From an uncultured Bacilli bacterium (GTDB taxonomy: Bacteria; Bacillota_I; Bacilli_A; RF39; UBA660): a stretch of 11,593 bases of DNA. The translations under genes and the position numbers were made by a program. The notes under the pieces are model-generated. The model saw only the letters and a list, made by a program, of their open reading frames with translations, was not told the DNA's origin and searched no databases. Below are positions 1 through 7,425 of the stretch, piece after piece; the stretch's first letter is position 1, and every line of letters begins with the position of its first letter. The stretch covers positions 1-11,593 of the forward strand of contig CASDHD010000033.1 of the NCBI GenBank assembly GCA_949280095.1, read 5' to 3'.

Positions 1-1
1 C

Positions 2-151
2 GGATTAAAAGAGGGCAAAAAATTGGGCATAGAACAAAATGCTATTGAAACAGCAGAAAAATTACTTGCAATGGGTGTGTTATCGATAGAACAAATTGCA
101 GATGTTACCAACTTGTCAGTAGAAAAGATTAATTTGTTAAAAGAAGAATAG
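2..151 (+). CDS. C-terminal tail of an Rpn/PD-(D/E)XK nuclease-transposase family protein (5' end outside window)
   Basis: The open frame enters from the left edge and ends at TAG, giving 49 residues with no start in view. The visible part is a lysine/glutamate-rich helix followed by a small helical module: LLAMGVLSIEQIADVTNLSV, then EKINLL. This 'LL.MG.SIEQIA..T.LS.E.I..L' tail is typical of Rpn-like recombination-promoting nucleases and PD-(D/E)XK transposase-family proteins. The nuclease core is outside the window, so activity cannot be judged. The family assignment rests on the tail alone; other proteins carry similar short HTH-like ends. Confidence 0.6.
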   Translation, partial: GLKEGKKLGIEQNAIETAEKLLAMGVLSIEQIADVTNLSVEKINLLKEE

Positions 152-208
152 AATGATTTTCTTTTTTTAATATATTTAAAATTTAATTAGAATATAAAGA
201 GGGAATTT

Positions 209-1468
209 ATGATAAGACTATGCAAACAGTTTCTTTTTATTAGTGTTTTATTTTTTTGTTTTTTACCAACCTTTTTTGCACAATCAGATTATACTTATTT
301 AGATATTGATTTGCCTAATGTACAAGCTCAAAATATTTTACTTTATAATTTAAAGGAAAACAAAATAATTTATGAACAAAATAGTGAAGAGCAAATATCC
401 ATTGCTAGTTTGACAAAAATAATGACAGCTCTTGTTGCTATAGAGACATTTGATAATTTGGAAGAGATAGTTACAGTACCCAGTGGAGCATTTTATAATA
501 TTACTGGTTATGCAGAAGCTGGGTTTCATGTAGGAGATAGAGTCACAATTAAAGATTTAATTTATGGAACTCTTCTTCCAAGTGGAGCAGAAGCTGCACA
601 AGCACTTGCTATTTTAGCAAGTAAAAACCTTTCTTCTTTTGTAGAAAAAATGAATGAAAAAGCAAATAGTCTTGGAATGCTTGCAACTAGTTATGAAAAT
701 CCTGTAGGAAGAGACAATGAAAAAAATTATTCTACGTTAGATGATTTAGCAACACTTTTACTTTATGCTCTAGAAAATCCAACTTTCTATGAAATCTATA
801 CAACAAGACATTATATTACATTAAATCAATTAGAATTTGATAGCACCCTTGTATTTCCGTCCCAAAAGTATAATCTAAATATAGACTTTATTTTGGGATC
901 TAAATCTGGTTATACGAGTAAAGCTGGGCTATGTCTTTCTAGTATTGCAGAATATCATGGGACAAAGTATTTACTTATTACAGCAGGCTCGAATTATGAG
1001 AATGGATTTCCTAATCATATTGTAGATAGTTTGGCAATTTATAATTATTTTTTTGAAAATTTTAGTTATCAACCTATTTTAAAAAAGGACGATATTATTT
1101 ATACTTTAGAAATTAAAGATGGTTTTTCTAAAATTTATGAAATTAAAAGTGATGAAGATATTTCTCTTTATTTAAAAAATGATAGTGAGCTAGAATATAT
1201 TTATAATGGATTGGATTCTTTAACTTATAAAGTGAAAACTGGCGACAAATTAGGAGAAATAGCGGTAAAGAATAAAGGTACGACTTTGTATACATATGAT
1301 GTATTTTTGCATGAAGAGATTTCTTATAAATACACAAAATTCATTGTGCTTAGCGCTTTTTTGGTTCTCCTCTTCCTTGTTATTTATCTTATATGTAAAA
1401 AGAAGAAAAATAAAAGAAAAAAGAAAATTAAAAAATGGTTGACAAACACAGTCGGGGGGGGGGGATAA
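209..1468 (+). CDS. dacA: D-alanyl-D-alanine carboxypeptidase (penicillin-binding protein, S11 family)
   Basis: This enzyme should trim the terminal D-Ala from peptidoglycan pentapeptides on the outer face of the membrane. Seen: a signal peptide (residues 1-24, hydrophobic core then FFA); the acylation motif S67-L-T-K70; the second motif S125-G-A127, where the family usually has SGN; and K232-S-G234, the conservative form of KTG, followed by YTSKAG. Residues about 245-375 form the usual beta-rich C-terminal domain. A transmembrane helix (about 376-397) and a very basic tail (KKKKNKRKKK) follow, so the protein is anchored at both stages of export. The start is supported by AAAGAGGG 5 nt upstream. 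The last four residues are glycines coded by an 11-G run, so slippage there would change the final residues only. The length (419) is normal. The gene symbol is by family; the exact paralogue is not certain. Confidence 0.9.
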   Translation: MIRLCKQFLFISVLFFCFLPTFFAQSDYTYLDIDLPNVQAQNILLYNLKENKIIYEQNSEEQISIASLTKIMTALVAIETFDNLEEIVTVPSGAFYNITGYAEAGFHVGDRVTIKDLIYGTLLPSGAEAAQALAILASKNLSSFVEKMNEKANSLGMLATSYENPVGRDNEKNYSTLDDLATLLLYALENPTFYEIYTTRHYITLNQLEFDSTLVFPSQKYNLNIDFILGSKSGYTSKAGLCLSSIAEYHGTKYLLITAGSNYENGFPNHIVDSLAIYNYFFENFSYQPILKKDDIIYTLEIKDGFSKIYEIKSDEDISLYLKNDSELEYIYNGLDSLTYKVKTGDKLGEIAVKNKGTTLYTYDVFLHEEISYKYTKFIVLSAFLVLLFLVIYLICKKKKNKRKKKIKKWLTNTVGGGG

Positions 1469-1469
1469 T
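1439..1469 (+). promoter_or_regulatory. Candidate phase-variable promoter with poly-G spacer, ahead of the ABC exporter
   Basis: A perfect -35 TTGACA (1439-1444) is separated by 19 nt from a GATAAT -10 (1464-1469). The first ten nucleotides of the spacer are ordinary and the rest is the G run, whose last G is the first base of the -10. The elements overlap the last codons and stop of dacA. Nineteen nt is longer than the preferred 17; a tract of nine Gs would give 17. The layout resembles the known slippage-controlled promoter of Neisseria porA. Function here is inferred from position only. Confidence 0.5.
1454..1464 (+). repeat. Homopolymer tract, G11
   Basis: There are eleven consecutive Gs in a region that is otherwise strongly AT-rich. 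In the dacA frame they read GGG GGG GGG GGA TAA. With 12 Gs the protein gains two residues before TAG; with 10 it is extended by about 13 residues. It lies within the promoter spacer described at 1439-1469. A sequencing or assembly error in the count is possible. Confidence 0.95.
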
Positions 1470-1486
1470 TTAGGAAGAAATAATGT

Positions 1487-1514
1487 TTGTGAGAAGACAA
1501 ATTAGTGTTATAAT
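1487..1514 (+). promoter_or_regulatory. Second candidate promoter for the ABC exporter (extended -10)
   Basis: An exact TATAAT (1509-1514) is preceded by TGT, making an extended -10. The best -35 is TTGTGA (1487-1492) at a 16-nt spacing, four of six matches. A start near 1521 would leave a leader of only about 14 nt, beginning at the AGGAGG ribosome-binding site. It may be the constitutive promoter beside the poly-G one, or an AT-rich coincidence. Confidence 0.4.
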
Positions 1515-1534
1515 GAATTTTAGGAGGAAGTTAT

Positions 1535-2437
1535 ATGTTAAAAATAGAAAATGTAACAAAGTATTATGGCAACTTTTTAGCAGTTGATGATTTAACATTC
1601 GAAGTAAAGCCAGGAGAAATCTTTGGACTTTTGGGTGTAAATGGTGCTGGTAAAACAACAACATTCCGCATGATTAATGGTTTGCTAGATAAAACAAAAG
1701 GAAGCATCACATTAGATGGGAAGCCTATTGATTATACAGTAACGGATCAAATTGGATTTTTGACGGAGGAGAGAAGTTTACTTACAAAACTAACCGTGAA
1801 AGAGCAAGTTATTTATTATGGAATATTAAAAGGAATGGATGAGAAAACTATATTAGAAAGGCTTGATTATTGGTTAGAAAGATTTCATGTTTTGGAATAC
1901 AAAGAACGTAAAATTAAAGAATTGTCAAAAGGAAATCAACAAAAGGTCCAATTTATTACAGCTATTATTAATGAGCCAAAATTGTTGATTTTAGATGAGC
2001 CATTTTCTGGTCTTGATCCGATTAATGTGCAAATGTTTATGGATGTTATAAGAGATTTGAAAGCGAAAGGAACAAGTATTATTTTTTCTTCTCATCGTAT
2101 GGAACATGTAGAGATGTTTTGCGAAAAATTAGTCGTTCTTGTACATGGTAAAAGTGTTTTATCTGGAGAGCTTAAACAAATAAAAAAAGAATATCGTAAG
2201 AAAAATATTCATGTTATTGCAGAAGATGTGGATGTTGAAGCATTAAAAAAAGTAGAAGGAGTTTTAGATGTTACAGTAAATGAAACAGAAATGATTGTCA
2301 AAATAAAATCAGATGAAAATGCAAGTGATGTCTTTAATTTCATAAAAAAATGTAAAGAAGTTAGTAAATTTGTAGTTGAAGATGCAACTTTAAACGAAAT
2401 CTTCTTAGAGAAAGTAGGTGTAACCTATGAAAACTAA
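1535..2437 (+). CDS. ABC transporter ATP-binding protein, NatA/YhaQ type
   Basis: This is the cytoplasmic ATPase of an ABC-2 exporter and would drive the permease encoded next. Motifs in order: Walker A G34-VNGAGK-T41; signature L130-SKGNQQ; Walker B LLILDEP with D154 and E155; D-loop SGLD; and switch histidine H187 in SSHRMEH. Residues about 215-300 form the C-terminal accessory domain (DUF4162-like) common in NatA/YhaQ proteins. The 300-residue length is normal. The start is fixed by TAGGAGGAAG 7-12 nt upstream. It overlaps the permease gene by 11 nt, indicating translational coupling. Relatives export sodium, peptides or antimicrobials; the substrate cannot be read from the sequence. Expression may be switched by the poly-G promoter upstream. 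Confidence 0.9.
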   Translation: MLKIENVTKYYGNFLAVDDLTFEVKPGEIFGLLGVNGAGKTTTFRMINGLLDKTKGSITLDGKPIDYTVTDQIGFLTEERSLLTKLTVKEQVIYYGILKGMDEKTILERLDYWLERFHVLEYKERKIKELSKGNQQKVQFITAIINEPKLLILDEPFSGLDPINVQMFMDVIRDLKAKGTSIIFSSHRMEHVEMFCEKLVVLVHGKSVLSGELKQIKKEYRKKNIHVIAEDVDVEALKKVEGVLDVTVNETEMIVKIKSDENASDVFNFIKKCKEVSKFVVEDATLNEIFLEKVGVTYEN

Positions 2438-3746
2438 ATTAAAATTTTTAATTAAGCAAAGCTTAAAAAAGAAAATTAACACCAAATGGTTTAAAGTGGC
2501 AAATATTTTAATTTTAGTTTTATTAATTGGTGTAGTAAATATTGATAGGGTGATTAGTTTTTTTGGTGGAGATTTTGAAAATAGTACTAAAGTATTTGTG
2601 GTTGATGAAGCTAATTCTTATTCCATTTTAGATGCAAACTTTAATGCTTTAAAAGACTCTTTAGAGGATTTAGGAAATTATGAATTAGAAAATAGTACAA
2701 AATCTATTGATGAATTAAAAGAAGAAATAAAAGATAGTGATAATGTTATTGTTAATATTGTACCTTCAACAGAAGAGTATATAAAAGTAAATGTTATTAG
2801 TTTTGACCCAATAGGAACAATAACAGATCAACTTTTACAAATGAGTTTAAATAGTGTAAAGACAGCATATGTGTTACAAAATAGTGGTTTGTCTGAAAGT
2901 GAAATTGCTGCTCTTACAAGTAATGTTAGTATCAATAAAGAGGTAATAAATCCAGATTTAGAAGAAAACGCCGAAGGGCAAGGCATTGTTTCTAGTGGCC
3001 TTATTATTGTAATGATTGTTCCTTTCTTTTTATTAATTACAATGTTAACACAAATGATTGGGGCAGAAATTAATGATGAAAAATCGACAAGAAGCATGGA
3101 AATCATTATTTCAAATGTTTCTCCTAAAATACATTTTGCATCAAAAATTATTTCTTCAACACTATTTGTTATTATACAAGCATTGATGTTAGTTGGATAT
3201 GCTCTTATTGCTTTAATTGTACGTAAACTTCTTACATCATCTTTAATTGGAGCTGTTCCTGGAGAAGTTACAGATTTTGTAAACGATACTTTAACAATGG
3301 TCAAAAATACAGGTGTACTTGATTTATTGTTACAAGGGTTGCCTTTTATCTTATTGTTATTTATCTTTAGTTTCCTTGCTTATGCTATTGTTGCAGGAGT
3401 ACTAGCAAGTATGACTACCAATATTGAGGATTATCAACAATTGCAAACACCACTGATGATTATTTTGTTAGTTGGATATTATATTGCTATTATGGCCTCT
3501 GCTTTTGAAGGTGCTTTGTTTGTAAAAATTGTTGCTTATATTCCAATGTTATCATTCTTAATTGCACCAGTCATATTCTTACTTGGCCAAATTAGTTTAC
3601 TAGAACTTATTATTTCGACTGTGATTTGTGGAGTAGTAACGTATGTATTATTCTACTTTGGATTACGTATTTACAAGGTTGGAATTCTAAATTATTCTAG
3701 TCAAGATTTATGGAAAAAGATATTTAAATCTGTAAAAGAAAAATAA
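2427..3746 (+). CDS. ABC transporter permease, NatB/YhaP type (ABC-2 family)
   Basis: This is the membrane partner of the preceding ATPase. The 439-residue protein has one N-terminal transmembrane helix (about 22-42), a large extracytoplasmic domain (about 45-185), and then about six helices (roughly 188-210, 241-266, 302-330, 344-366, 368-390, 392-417). After the second helix comes EINDEKSTRSMEIIISNVSP (about 214-233). This is the conserved cytoplasmic coupling region of ABC-2 permeases that contacts the ATPase. The N-terminal helix, outer domain and C-terminal helical block match the NatB/YhaP layout rather than short six-helix permeases. NatAB of Bacillus subtilis exports sodium; substrate here is unknown. 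It starts inside the end of the ATPase gene, so the two should be translated together. Confidence 0.88.
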   Translation: MKTKLKFLIKQSLKKKINTKWFKVANILILVLLIGVVNIDRVISFFGGDFENSTKVFVVDEANSYSILDANFNALKDSLEDLGNYELENSTKSIDELKEEIKDSDNVIVNIVPSTEEYIKVNVISFDPIGTITDQLLQMSLNSVKTAYVLQNSGLSESEIAALTSNVSINKEVINPDLEENAEGQGIVSSGLIIVMIVPFFLLITMLTQMIGAEINDEKSTRSMEIIISNVSPKIHFASKIISSTLFVIIQALMLVGYALIALIVRKLLTSSLIGAVPGEVTDFVNDTLTMVKNTGVLDLLLQGLPFILLLFIFSFLAYAIVAGVLASMTTNIEDYQQLQTPLMIILLVGYYIAIMASAFEGALFVKIVAYIPMLSFLIAPVIFLLGQISLLELIISTVICGVVTYVLFYFGLRIYKVGILNYSSQDLWKKIFKSVKEK

Positions 3747-3751
3747 AAAAA

Positions 3752-3775
3752 GCAAGAAGCAAAACTTTTTGCAAT
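3752..3775 (+). terminator. Possible weak terminator after the ABC exporter
   Basis: GCAAGAAG (3752-3759) pairs with CTTTTTGC (3765-3772) through one G-U pair, with a 5-nt loop. The following tail is only moderately T-rich (AATTTGATATTTCTT), so termination would be inefficient at best. Confidence 0.35.
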
Positions 3776-3803
3776 TTGATATTTCTTATTTAATTTAATA
3801 TTA

Positions 3804-3809
3804 TATAAT
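3804..3809 (+). promoter_or_regulatory. -10-like TATAAT ahead of the small Cys/His protein
   Basis: An exact TATAAT lies 25 nt before the ATG at 3834. No convincing -35 sits at the right distance (TTGATA at 3776 is 22 nt away). A promoter is plausible because the gene has its own strong GGAGGGAG ribosome-binding site, but the region is so AT-rich that the match is weak evidence. Confidence 0.3.
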
Positions 3810-3833
3810 CATATAAATGGAGGGAGTATATAT

Positions 3834-4286
3834 ATGAATAAAATGAAAAAAATAGAGTATTCACAACAATTACATGACAAGAAAAAGAAGTTAGAAAAAG
3901 AACTGAAAAATTTAGAAGAAGATATATTGGAAAATCAAAATGATTGTGAACATGTTAGTATTATTATGAAAAGTACTACTGATTCTTTTCCTACATATGG
4001 ACGTATATTTCGCTGTTTGTCTTGTGGACAATATTTGTCATATGCGACTGAATTTTTTATTGATGCTAGGGATTATTTGACGGAAACACAAGAAGACGAG
4101 AAGTTTGATATGTTGCAAACAATGGCTTTATGGTTATTAAGGAATAATCCAGAAATGACTTTAGAAGAGTTTACAATTATTTTTAATAATATGATACAAG
4201 AAAGTATTTCCTTAAAGGAAAAGAATTCTAATGATGAAATGACATATAAAAGAGATTTAACAAAAGGAAAAAACATATTGCAATAG
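3834..4286 (+). CDS. Conserved-looking small protein with coiled coil and Cys/His metal-site pattern
   Basis: I do not recognise a named family. The protein has 150 residues. Residues 8-36 are a charged coiled coil (LHDKKKKLEKELKNLEEDI). Then come C38-E-H40 and C61-L-S-C64-G, which could form a single zinc ribbon-like site (C-x-H ... C-x2-C). A mostly helical acidic C-terminal half follows. No signal peptide or membrane helix is present, so it is probably cytoplasmic. The start is supported by GGAGGGAG (3819-3826). The in-frame ATG three codons later is a less well spaced alternative. It stands alone between the exporter and the suf operon and has its own terminator. Function unknown; a role in transcription or RNA binding would be a guess. 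Confidence 0.75.
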   Translation: MNKMKKIEYSQQLHDKKKKLEKELKNLEEDILENQNDCEHVSIIMKSTTDSFPTYGRIFRCLSCGQYLSYATEFFIDARDYLTETQEDEKFDMLQTMALWLLRNNPEMTLEEFTIIFNNMIQESISLKEKNSNDEMTYKRDLTKGKNILQ

Positions 4287-4289
4287 ATT

Positions 4290-4315
4290 AAAATCGCATT
4301 TTAGCGATTTTTTTT
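4290..4315 (+). terminator. Rho-independent terminator
   Basis: AAAATCGC (4290-4297) pairs with GCGATTTT (4304-4311), with loop ATTTTA, followed by a T run to 4315. It directly follows the stop of the small Cys/His protein and separates it from the suf operon. Confidence 0.85.
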
Positions 4316-4338
4316 GAGGATTGAAATTTCAGAAAAAA

Positions 4339-4367
4339 TAGACTTAACTTCCATAATTTGATACAAT
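4339..4367 (+). promoter_or_regulatory. suf operon promoter
   Basis: -35 TAGACT (4339-4344, four of six), a 17-nt spacer, and -10 TACAAT (4362-4367) with TG one base upstream (extended -10). A start near 4374 leaves only about 11 nt before the sufC ATG. A 10-bp palindrome, TGAAATTTCA (4322-4331), lies just upstream of the -35 and might be an operator, though such palindromes arise easily in AT-rich DNA. Confidence 0.6.
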
Positions 4368-4384
4368 ACTTACGGGTGTTTGCT

Positions 4385-5140
4385 ATGTTAAAAATTGAAA
4401 ATATAACTGTTAAAGTTTTAGATAAAACAATATTAGAAGATTTTAACTTGGAAATTCAACCAGGTGAAATTCATGTATTGATGGGGCAAAATGGTGCTGG
4501 AAAGTCTACTGTATCTAAAGTATTATTAAGAGACATGCATTATGAAGTTGTAAAGGGATGCATTACTTTAAATGGAAAAGATTTACTTAAAATGAATACG
4601 ACTGAGGTGGCAAGAGATGGGCTTTTTTTGGTCAATCAAAATCCTGTAGAAATTAAAGGCGTAAGTAATGCAGAAATGCTAAGAACAGCTTTAAACGATC
4701 AAGGAAAAAAAGAGCAAAACATATTGGAGTTTAATCGTAGTTTAACAACACTTTGTGAAAAATTAGAAATTCCTACAAGTTTTATTCATCGTGATATTAA
4801 TTACAATATGAGTGGTGGAGAAAAAAAGAAAATGGAATTACTTCATATGTGGGTATTAAAACCAAACTTTATCATTTTAGATGAAATTGACTCAGGGCTT
4901 GATGTAGATTCTTTAAAGTTAGTTGCAAAGTCTATTCAAGAGTATTACGAAAGCTATAAACCAAGTATCCTTATTATTACTCATCAAAAAGCACTACTCG
5001 ATATAATAAAACCAGAATTTGTTCATGTCCTAGGAAATAAGAAAATCATCCAAAGTGGTCATTATGAACTTGCTTTAAAAATATTTAATGAGGGTTTTTC
5101 TGGGGCAAGCATTATAGATAAGAGTGATGCTTGTGAATAA
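4385..5140 (+). CDS. sufC: Fe-S cluster assembly ATPase SufC
   Basis: SufC is the cytoplasmic ABC-type ATPase of the SUF scaffold; it binds the SufB/SufD-type proteins and powers cluster assembly. The 251-residue protein (normal length) shows Walker A G34-QNGAGKS-T42, the SufC-type signature M142-SGGEKKK, Walker B with D166-E-I-D169-SGLD typical of SufC, and switch histidine H200 in ITHQ. I chose ATG 4385 and not the upstream in-frame TTG at 4358. The TTG overlaps the -10 element, and the family's usual start (short 'MLKIENITV') aligns with 4385. The Shine-Dalgarno is weak (GGGTG, 4374-4378), and the predicted leader is about 11 nt, so the mRNA is nearly leaderless. It overlaps sufD. Confidence 0.93.
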   Translation: MLKIENITVKVLDKTILEDFNLEIQPGEIHVLMGQNGAGKSTVSKVLLRDMHYEVVKGCITLNGKDLLKMNTTEVARDGLFLVNQNPVEIKGVSNAEMLRTALNDQGKKEQNILEFNRSLTTLCEKLEIPTSFIHRDINYNMSGGEKKKMELLHMWVLKPNFIILDEIDSGLDVDSLKLVAKSIQEYYESYKPSILIITHQKALLDIIKPEFVHVLGNKKIIQSGHYELALKIFNEGFSGASIIDKSDACE

Positions 5141-5786
5141 AATAATAGTAGAACAGAATAAGTTTTATTTAAGTGATGAAAAGGTAATATTAAGTTCATT
5201 TCCAAGCTCATTTTCTTTATTTGTAAAAGGAAATGTATATTGTGGAATAAAAGATTTTTGTAACAAAGACGTAAAGATTTATTTAGAAGAAAATAGTCAT
5301 TTAACATTAGAAATTTTAATTTATGTCACGAATACGAAAAATGCCATAAAAATTTATAATAGCGAATCATCAAAACTTGATTTCTATTATGCTTGTGTAT
5401 TTTGTGGTGAAAATGAACTTATGATTGAAAATGAAATGACTACATCAAACAATAAAAATCAAATAGTTGTTAGAGCAGTAGAAAATGATGGGACTTTAAT
5501 TGTCAAAGCAGTAGGTTCTATAGAAGAAAATACAAAAAATAATGAATATGTAGAAGATATTAAAGCTATTACGAAGAACAATCACTGTATAAAAATTATG
5601 CCAGATTTACTTGTAAAAACAGATTCTGTTCTAGCGGTGCATAATGCGACTATTGCTCCTGTAGATGAAGAGGAACTCTTTTATTTAAAAGGAAAAGGAT
5701 TAGAAGAAAGTAATGCGACTTCTTTGATTAAAGAAGGGTTTTTAAAAGGAATAATAGAAAATGAAGAATTAAAAGAAGAATTCTAG
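5127..5786 (+). CDS. sufD: Short SufD-like (SufB/SufD core family) scaffold protein
   Basis: Partner of SufC in the Fe-S scaffold. The recognisable part is the C-terminus: PDLLVKTDSVLAVHNATIAP, then DEEELFYLKGKGLEE and a final helical segment (LIKEGFL). This matches the end of SufD (P.L.I....V...H.A.VG..DEE.LFYL.SRG). H172 aligns with the conserved SufD histidine thought to help build the cluster (His360 in E. coli). Residues about 25-165 look like beta-helix repeats. At 219 residues it is about half the usual 400-plus, lacking the N-terminal helical domain and part of the beta helix. The start is uncertain: GTG 5124, ATG 5127 and GTG 5133 all overlap the end of sufC. ATG is chosen. No sufB accompanies it, so it may act as the only scaffold subunit (inference). 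Confidence 0.8.
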   Translation: MLVNKIIVEQNKFYLSDEKVILSSFPSSFSLFVKGNVYCGIKDFCNKDVKIYLEENSHLTLEILIYVTNTKNAIKIYNSESSKLDFYYACVFCGENELMIENEMTTSNNKNQIVVRAVENDGTLIVKAVGSIEENTKNNEYVEDIKAITKNNHCIKIMPDLLVKTDSVLAVHNATIAPVDEEELFYLKGKGLEESNATSLIKEGFLKGIIENEELKEEF

Positions 5787-5800
5787 GAGGTGATTTTTTT

Positions 5801-6997
5801 ATGAATAGAGAAGATTTTCCTATGTTAAGTGAAGATATTGTTTATTTTGATAATGGTGCTACTACGTTAAAACCACAATGTGTGATTGACAAAACGGTAG
5901 AGTATTATAGTCAATATGGTGCAAGTAGTCATCGTGGAGATTATGATATTGCGTATAAAGTGGATCAAGAATATGAAAGTACACGTGATAAGGTAAGAAA
6001 GTTTATTAATGCCAAATACTTAGAAGAAATTATTTTTACCTCTGGTTCTACAGAAGGTTTGAATTTGATTGCTAGTGGTTTTTTTCAACATTTATTAGAA
6101 CCGAATGATGAAATTTTAATAACAAAGTCGGAGCATGCATCAAATGTACTTCCTTGGTTTCGTTTAGCAAATACTAATGGAATAAAAATTGGATATATTC
6201 CTTTGGATGATCATCATTATGTCACTTTAGAAAATGTAAAAAAGGCTATTACGCCTAATACGAAAGTGATTAGTCTTGCTTATATTACAAATGTAATAGG
6301 AGATATTCGTCCCATTAAAGAGATTGTAGAGTTTGCTCATCAGCATAATATCTTTGTTGTTGTGGATGCAGCACAGAGTATAGGACATATTAAAACGGAT
6401 GTGCAAGATTTAGATGTAGATTTCCTTTCATTTTCAGGTCATAAGATGTGTGGACCAACTGGGGTAGGAGTTTTATATGGGAAGAAAGAACTTTTAGAAA
6501 ATGTGGAGCCTTTTATTCTAGGTGGTGGAATGAATGAGTCTTTTGATAATGAGCATGAAATGTATTACAAAGGACTTCCAACTCGTTTAGAAGCTGGAAC
6601 TCCTAATATAGCTGGAGTAATCGCACTTGGTAGTGCTATAGATTATCTTGAAGGTATAGGCCTAGAAAAAATTGCAACAATCGAAAAAAATTTAAGAGAG
6701 TATTTAGTCGATAAATTAATTATGATACCTCATATCGATATTATTAATTTAGAAAGCGATAGTGGCATTGTTTCTTTTAATGTAGCAGATATTTTTAGCC
6801 AAGATATTGCTTATTACTTAAATAAATACAATATTTGTGTTCGTGCTGGTAATCATTGTGCTAAAATATTAAAAAAAGAAGTGGGGGTTAACAATACTAT
6901 TCGTGTTAGTTTGTATTTTTATAATACAGTAGAAGAAATCGATATGTTAGTAGAGTTATTAACGGATAAAGAAAAGATATTGAAGGAGATGTTATAA
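5801..6997 (+). CDS. sufS: Cysteine desulfurase SufS
   Basis: A PLP-dependent enzyme that removes sulfur from L-cysteine and passes a persulfide to SufU. The 398-residue sequence is full length. It begins with the family's DFP.L.....YFDNGATTLKP and has the PLP-contact region SEHASN, D189-AAQS, the PLP Schiff-base lysine K215 in SFSGHKM, and the catalytic cysteine C353 in RAGNHCA, within the class II (SufS) form of the loop. The ribosome-binding site AGGAGGTGA is the best in the window and fixes ATG 5801, 14 nt after the sufD stop. The gene ends in a one-base overlap with sufU (TAATG). Paralogue NifS/CsdA is the alternative, but the SUF context decides for SufS. Confidence 0.95.
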   Translation: MNREDFPMLSEDIVYFDNGATTLKPQCVIDKTVEYYSQYGASSHRGDYDIAYKVDQEYESTRDKVRKFINAKYLEEIIFTSGSTEGLNLIASGFFQHLLEPNDEILITKSEHASNVLPWFRLANTNGIKIGYIPLDDHHYVTLENVKKAITPNTKVISLAYITNVIGDIRPIKEIVEFAHQHNIFVVVDAAQSIGHIKTDVQDLDVDFLSFSGHKMCGPTGVGVLYGKKELLENVEPFILGGGMNESFDNEHEMYYKGLPTRLEAGTPNIAGVIALGSAIDYLEGIGLEKIATIEKNLREYLVDKLIMIPHIDIINLESDSGIVSFNVADIFSQDIAYYLNKYNICVRAGNHCAKILKKEVGVNNTIRVSLYFYNTVEEIDMLVELLTDKEKILKEML

Positions 6998-7425
6998 TGG
7001 ATGAAAATGTAAGAAGAGAAATCATTTTAGATCATTATCAAAATCCAAAAAATAAGGAAACAATAGAAGATGAGCGTTATATTAAAGTAAATTCAAATAA
7101 TGAATCTTGTATTGATAATATTAACCTTTATATTTTAATGGAAGAAGGTATCATAAAAGATATTAAATTTGATGGAGAAGCTTGTGCGATTTCTACTTCT
7201 TCAACATCCATTATGATTACAAATTTAATTGGAAAAACAGTTAAGGAAGCTAAAGAATATATAGATAATTTTGATGCTATGGTCAATGAACGAGATTATG
7301 ATGAAGAGATATTAAATGAAGGTATTGTTTATAATACGATTTATAAGCAAGGAAACAGAAAGCATTGTGCTATGTTGCCTTATATAGGAATTAGAAAAGT
7401 TTTAGAAGAGTATGAAAGTAAGTAA
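6997..7425 (+). CDS. sufU: Zinc-dependent sulfurtransferase SufU
   Basis: SufU accepts sulfur from the SufS persulfide in Firmicutes by ligand swapping at a zinc site. The 142-residue protein carries all four expected zinc ligands: C38 and D40 in NESCID, C63 in GEACAIS, and C124 in RKHCAMLP. The insertion between the second and third cysteines typical of SufU, as against IscU, is present (about residues 80-118). The N-terminus (REIILDHYQNPKN) is characteristic. AAGGAG lies upstream and the start codon overlaps the sufS stop by one base. A terminator follows immediately, making this the last gene of the operon. Confidence 0.93.
   Translation: MDENVRREIILDHYQNPKNKETIEDERYIKVNSNNESCIDNINLYILMEEGIIKDIKFDGEACAISTSSTSIMITNLIGKTVKEAKEYIDNFDAMVNERDYDEEILNEGIVYNTIYKQGNRKHCAMLPYIGIRKVLEEYESK

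Noticed and set aside
142..176. Terminator between the nuclease tail and dacA (AAAAGAA ... TTCTTTT then T run)
   Set aside because: The stem is almost pure A-T with a long loop; it is too weak to claim although a T run is present.
2828..3304. Long minus-strand ORF (158 codons) inside the ABC permease
   Set aside because: The plus-strand permease has clear membrane helices and family motifs; the antisense frame is a shadow with no start signal.
4358..4384. Upstream TTG start for sufC adding nine residues
   Set aside because: It falls on the -10 element, has no ribosome-binding site and extends beyond the family's usual N-terminus.
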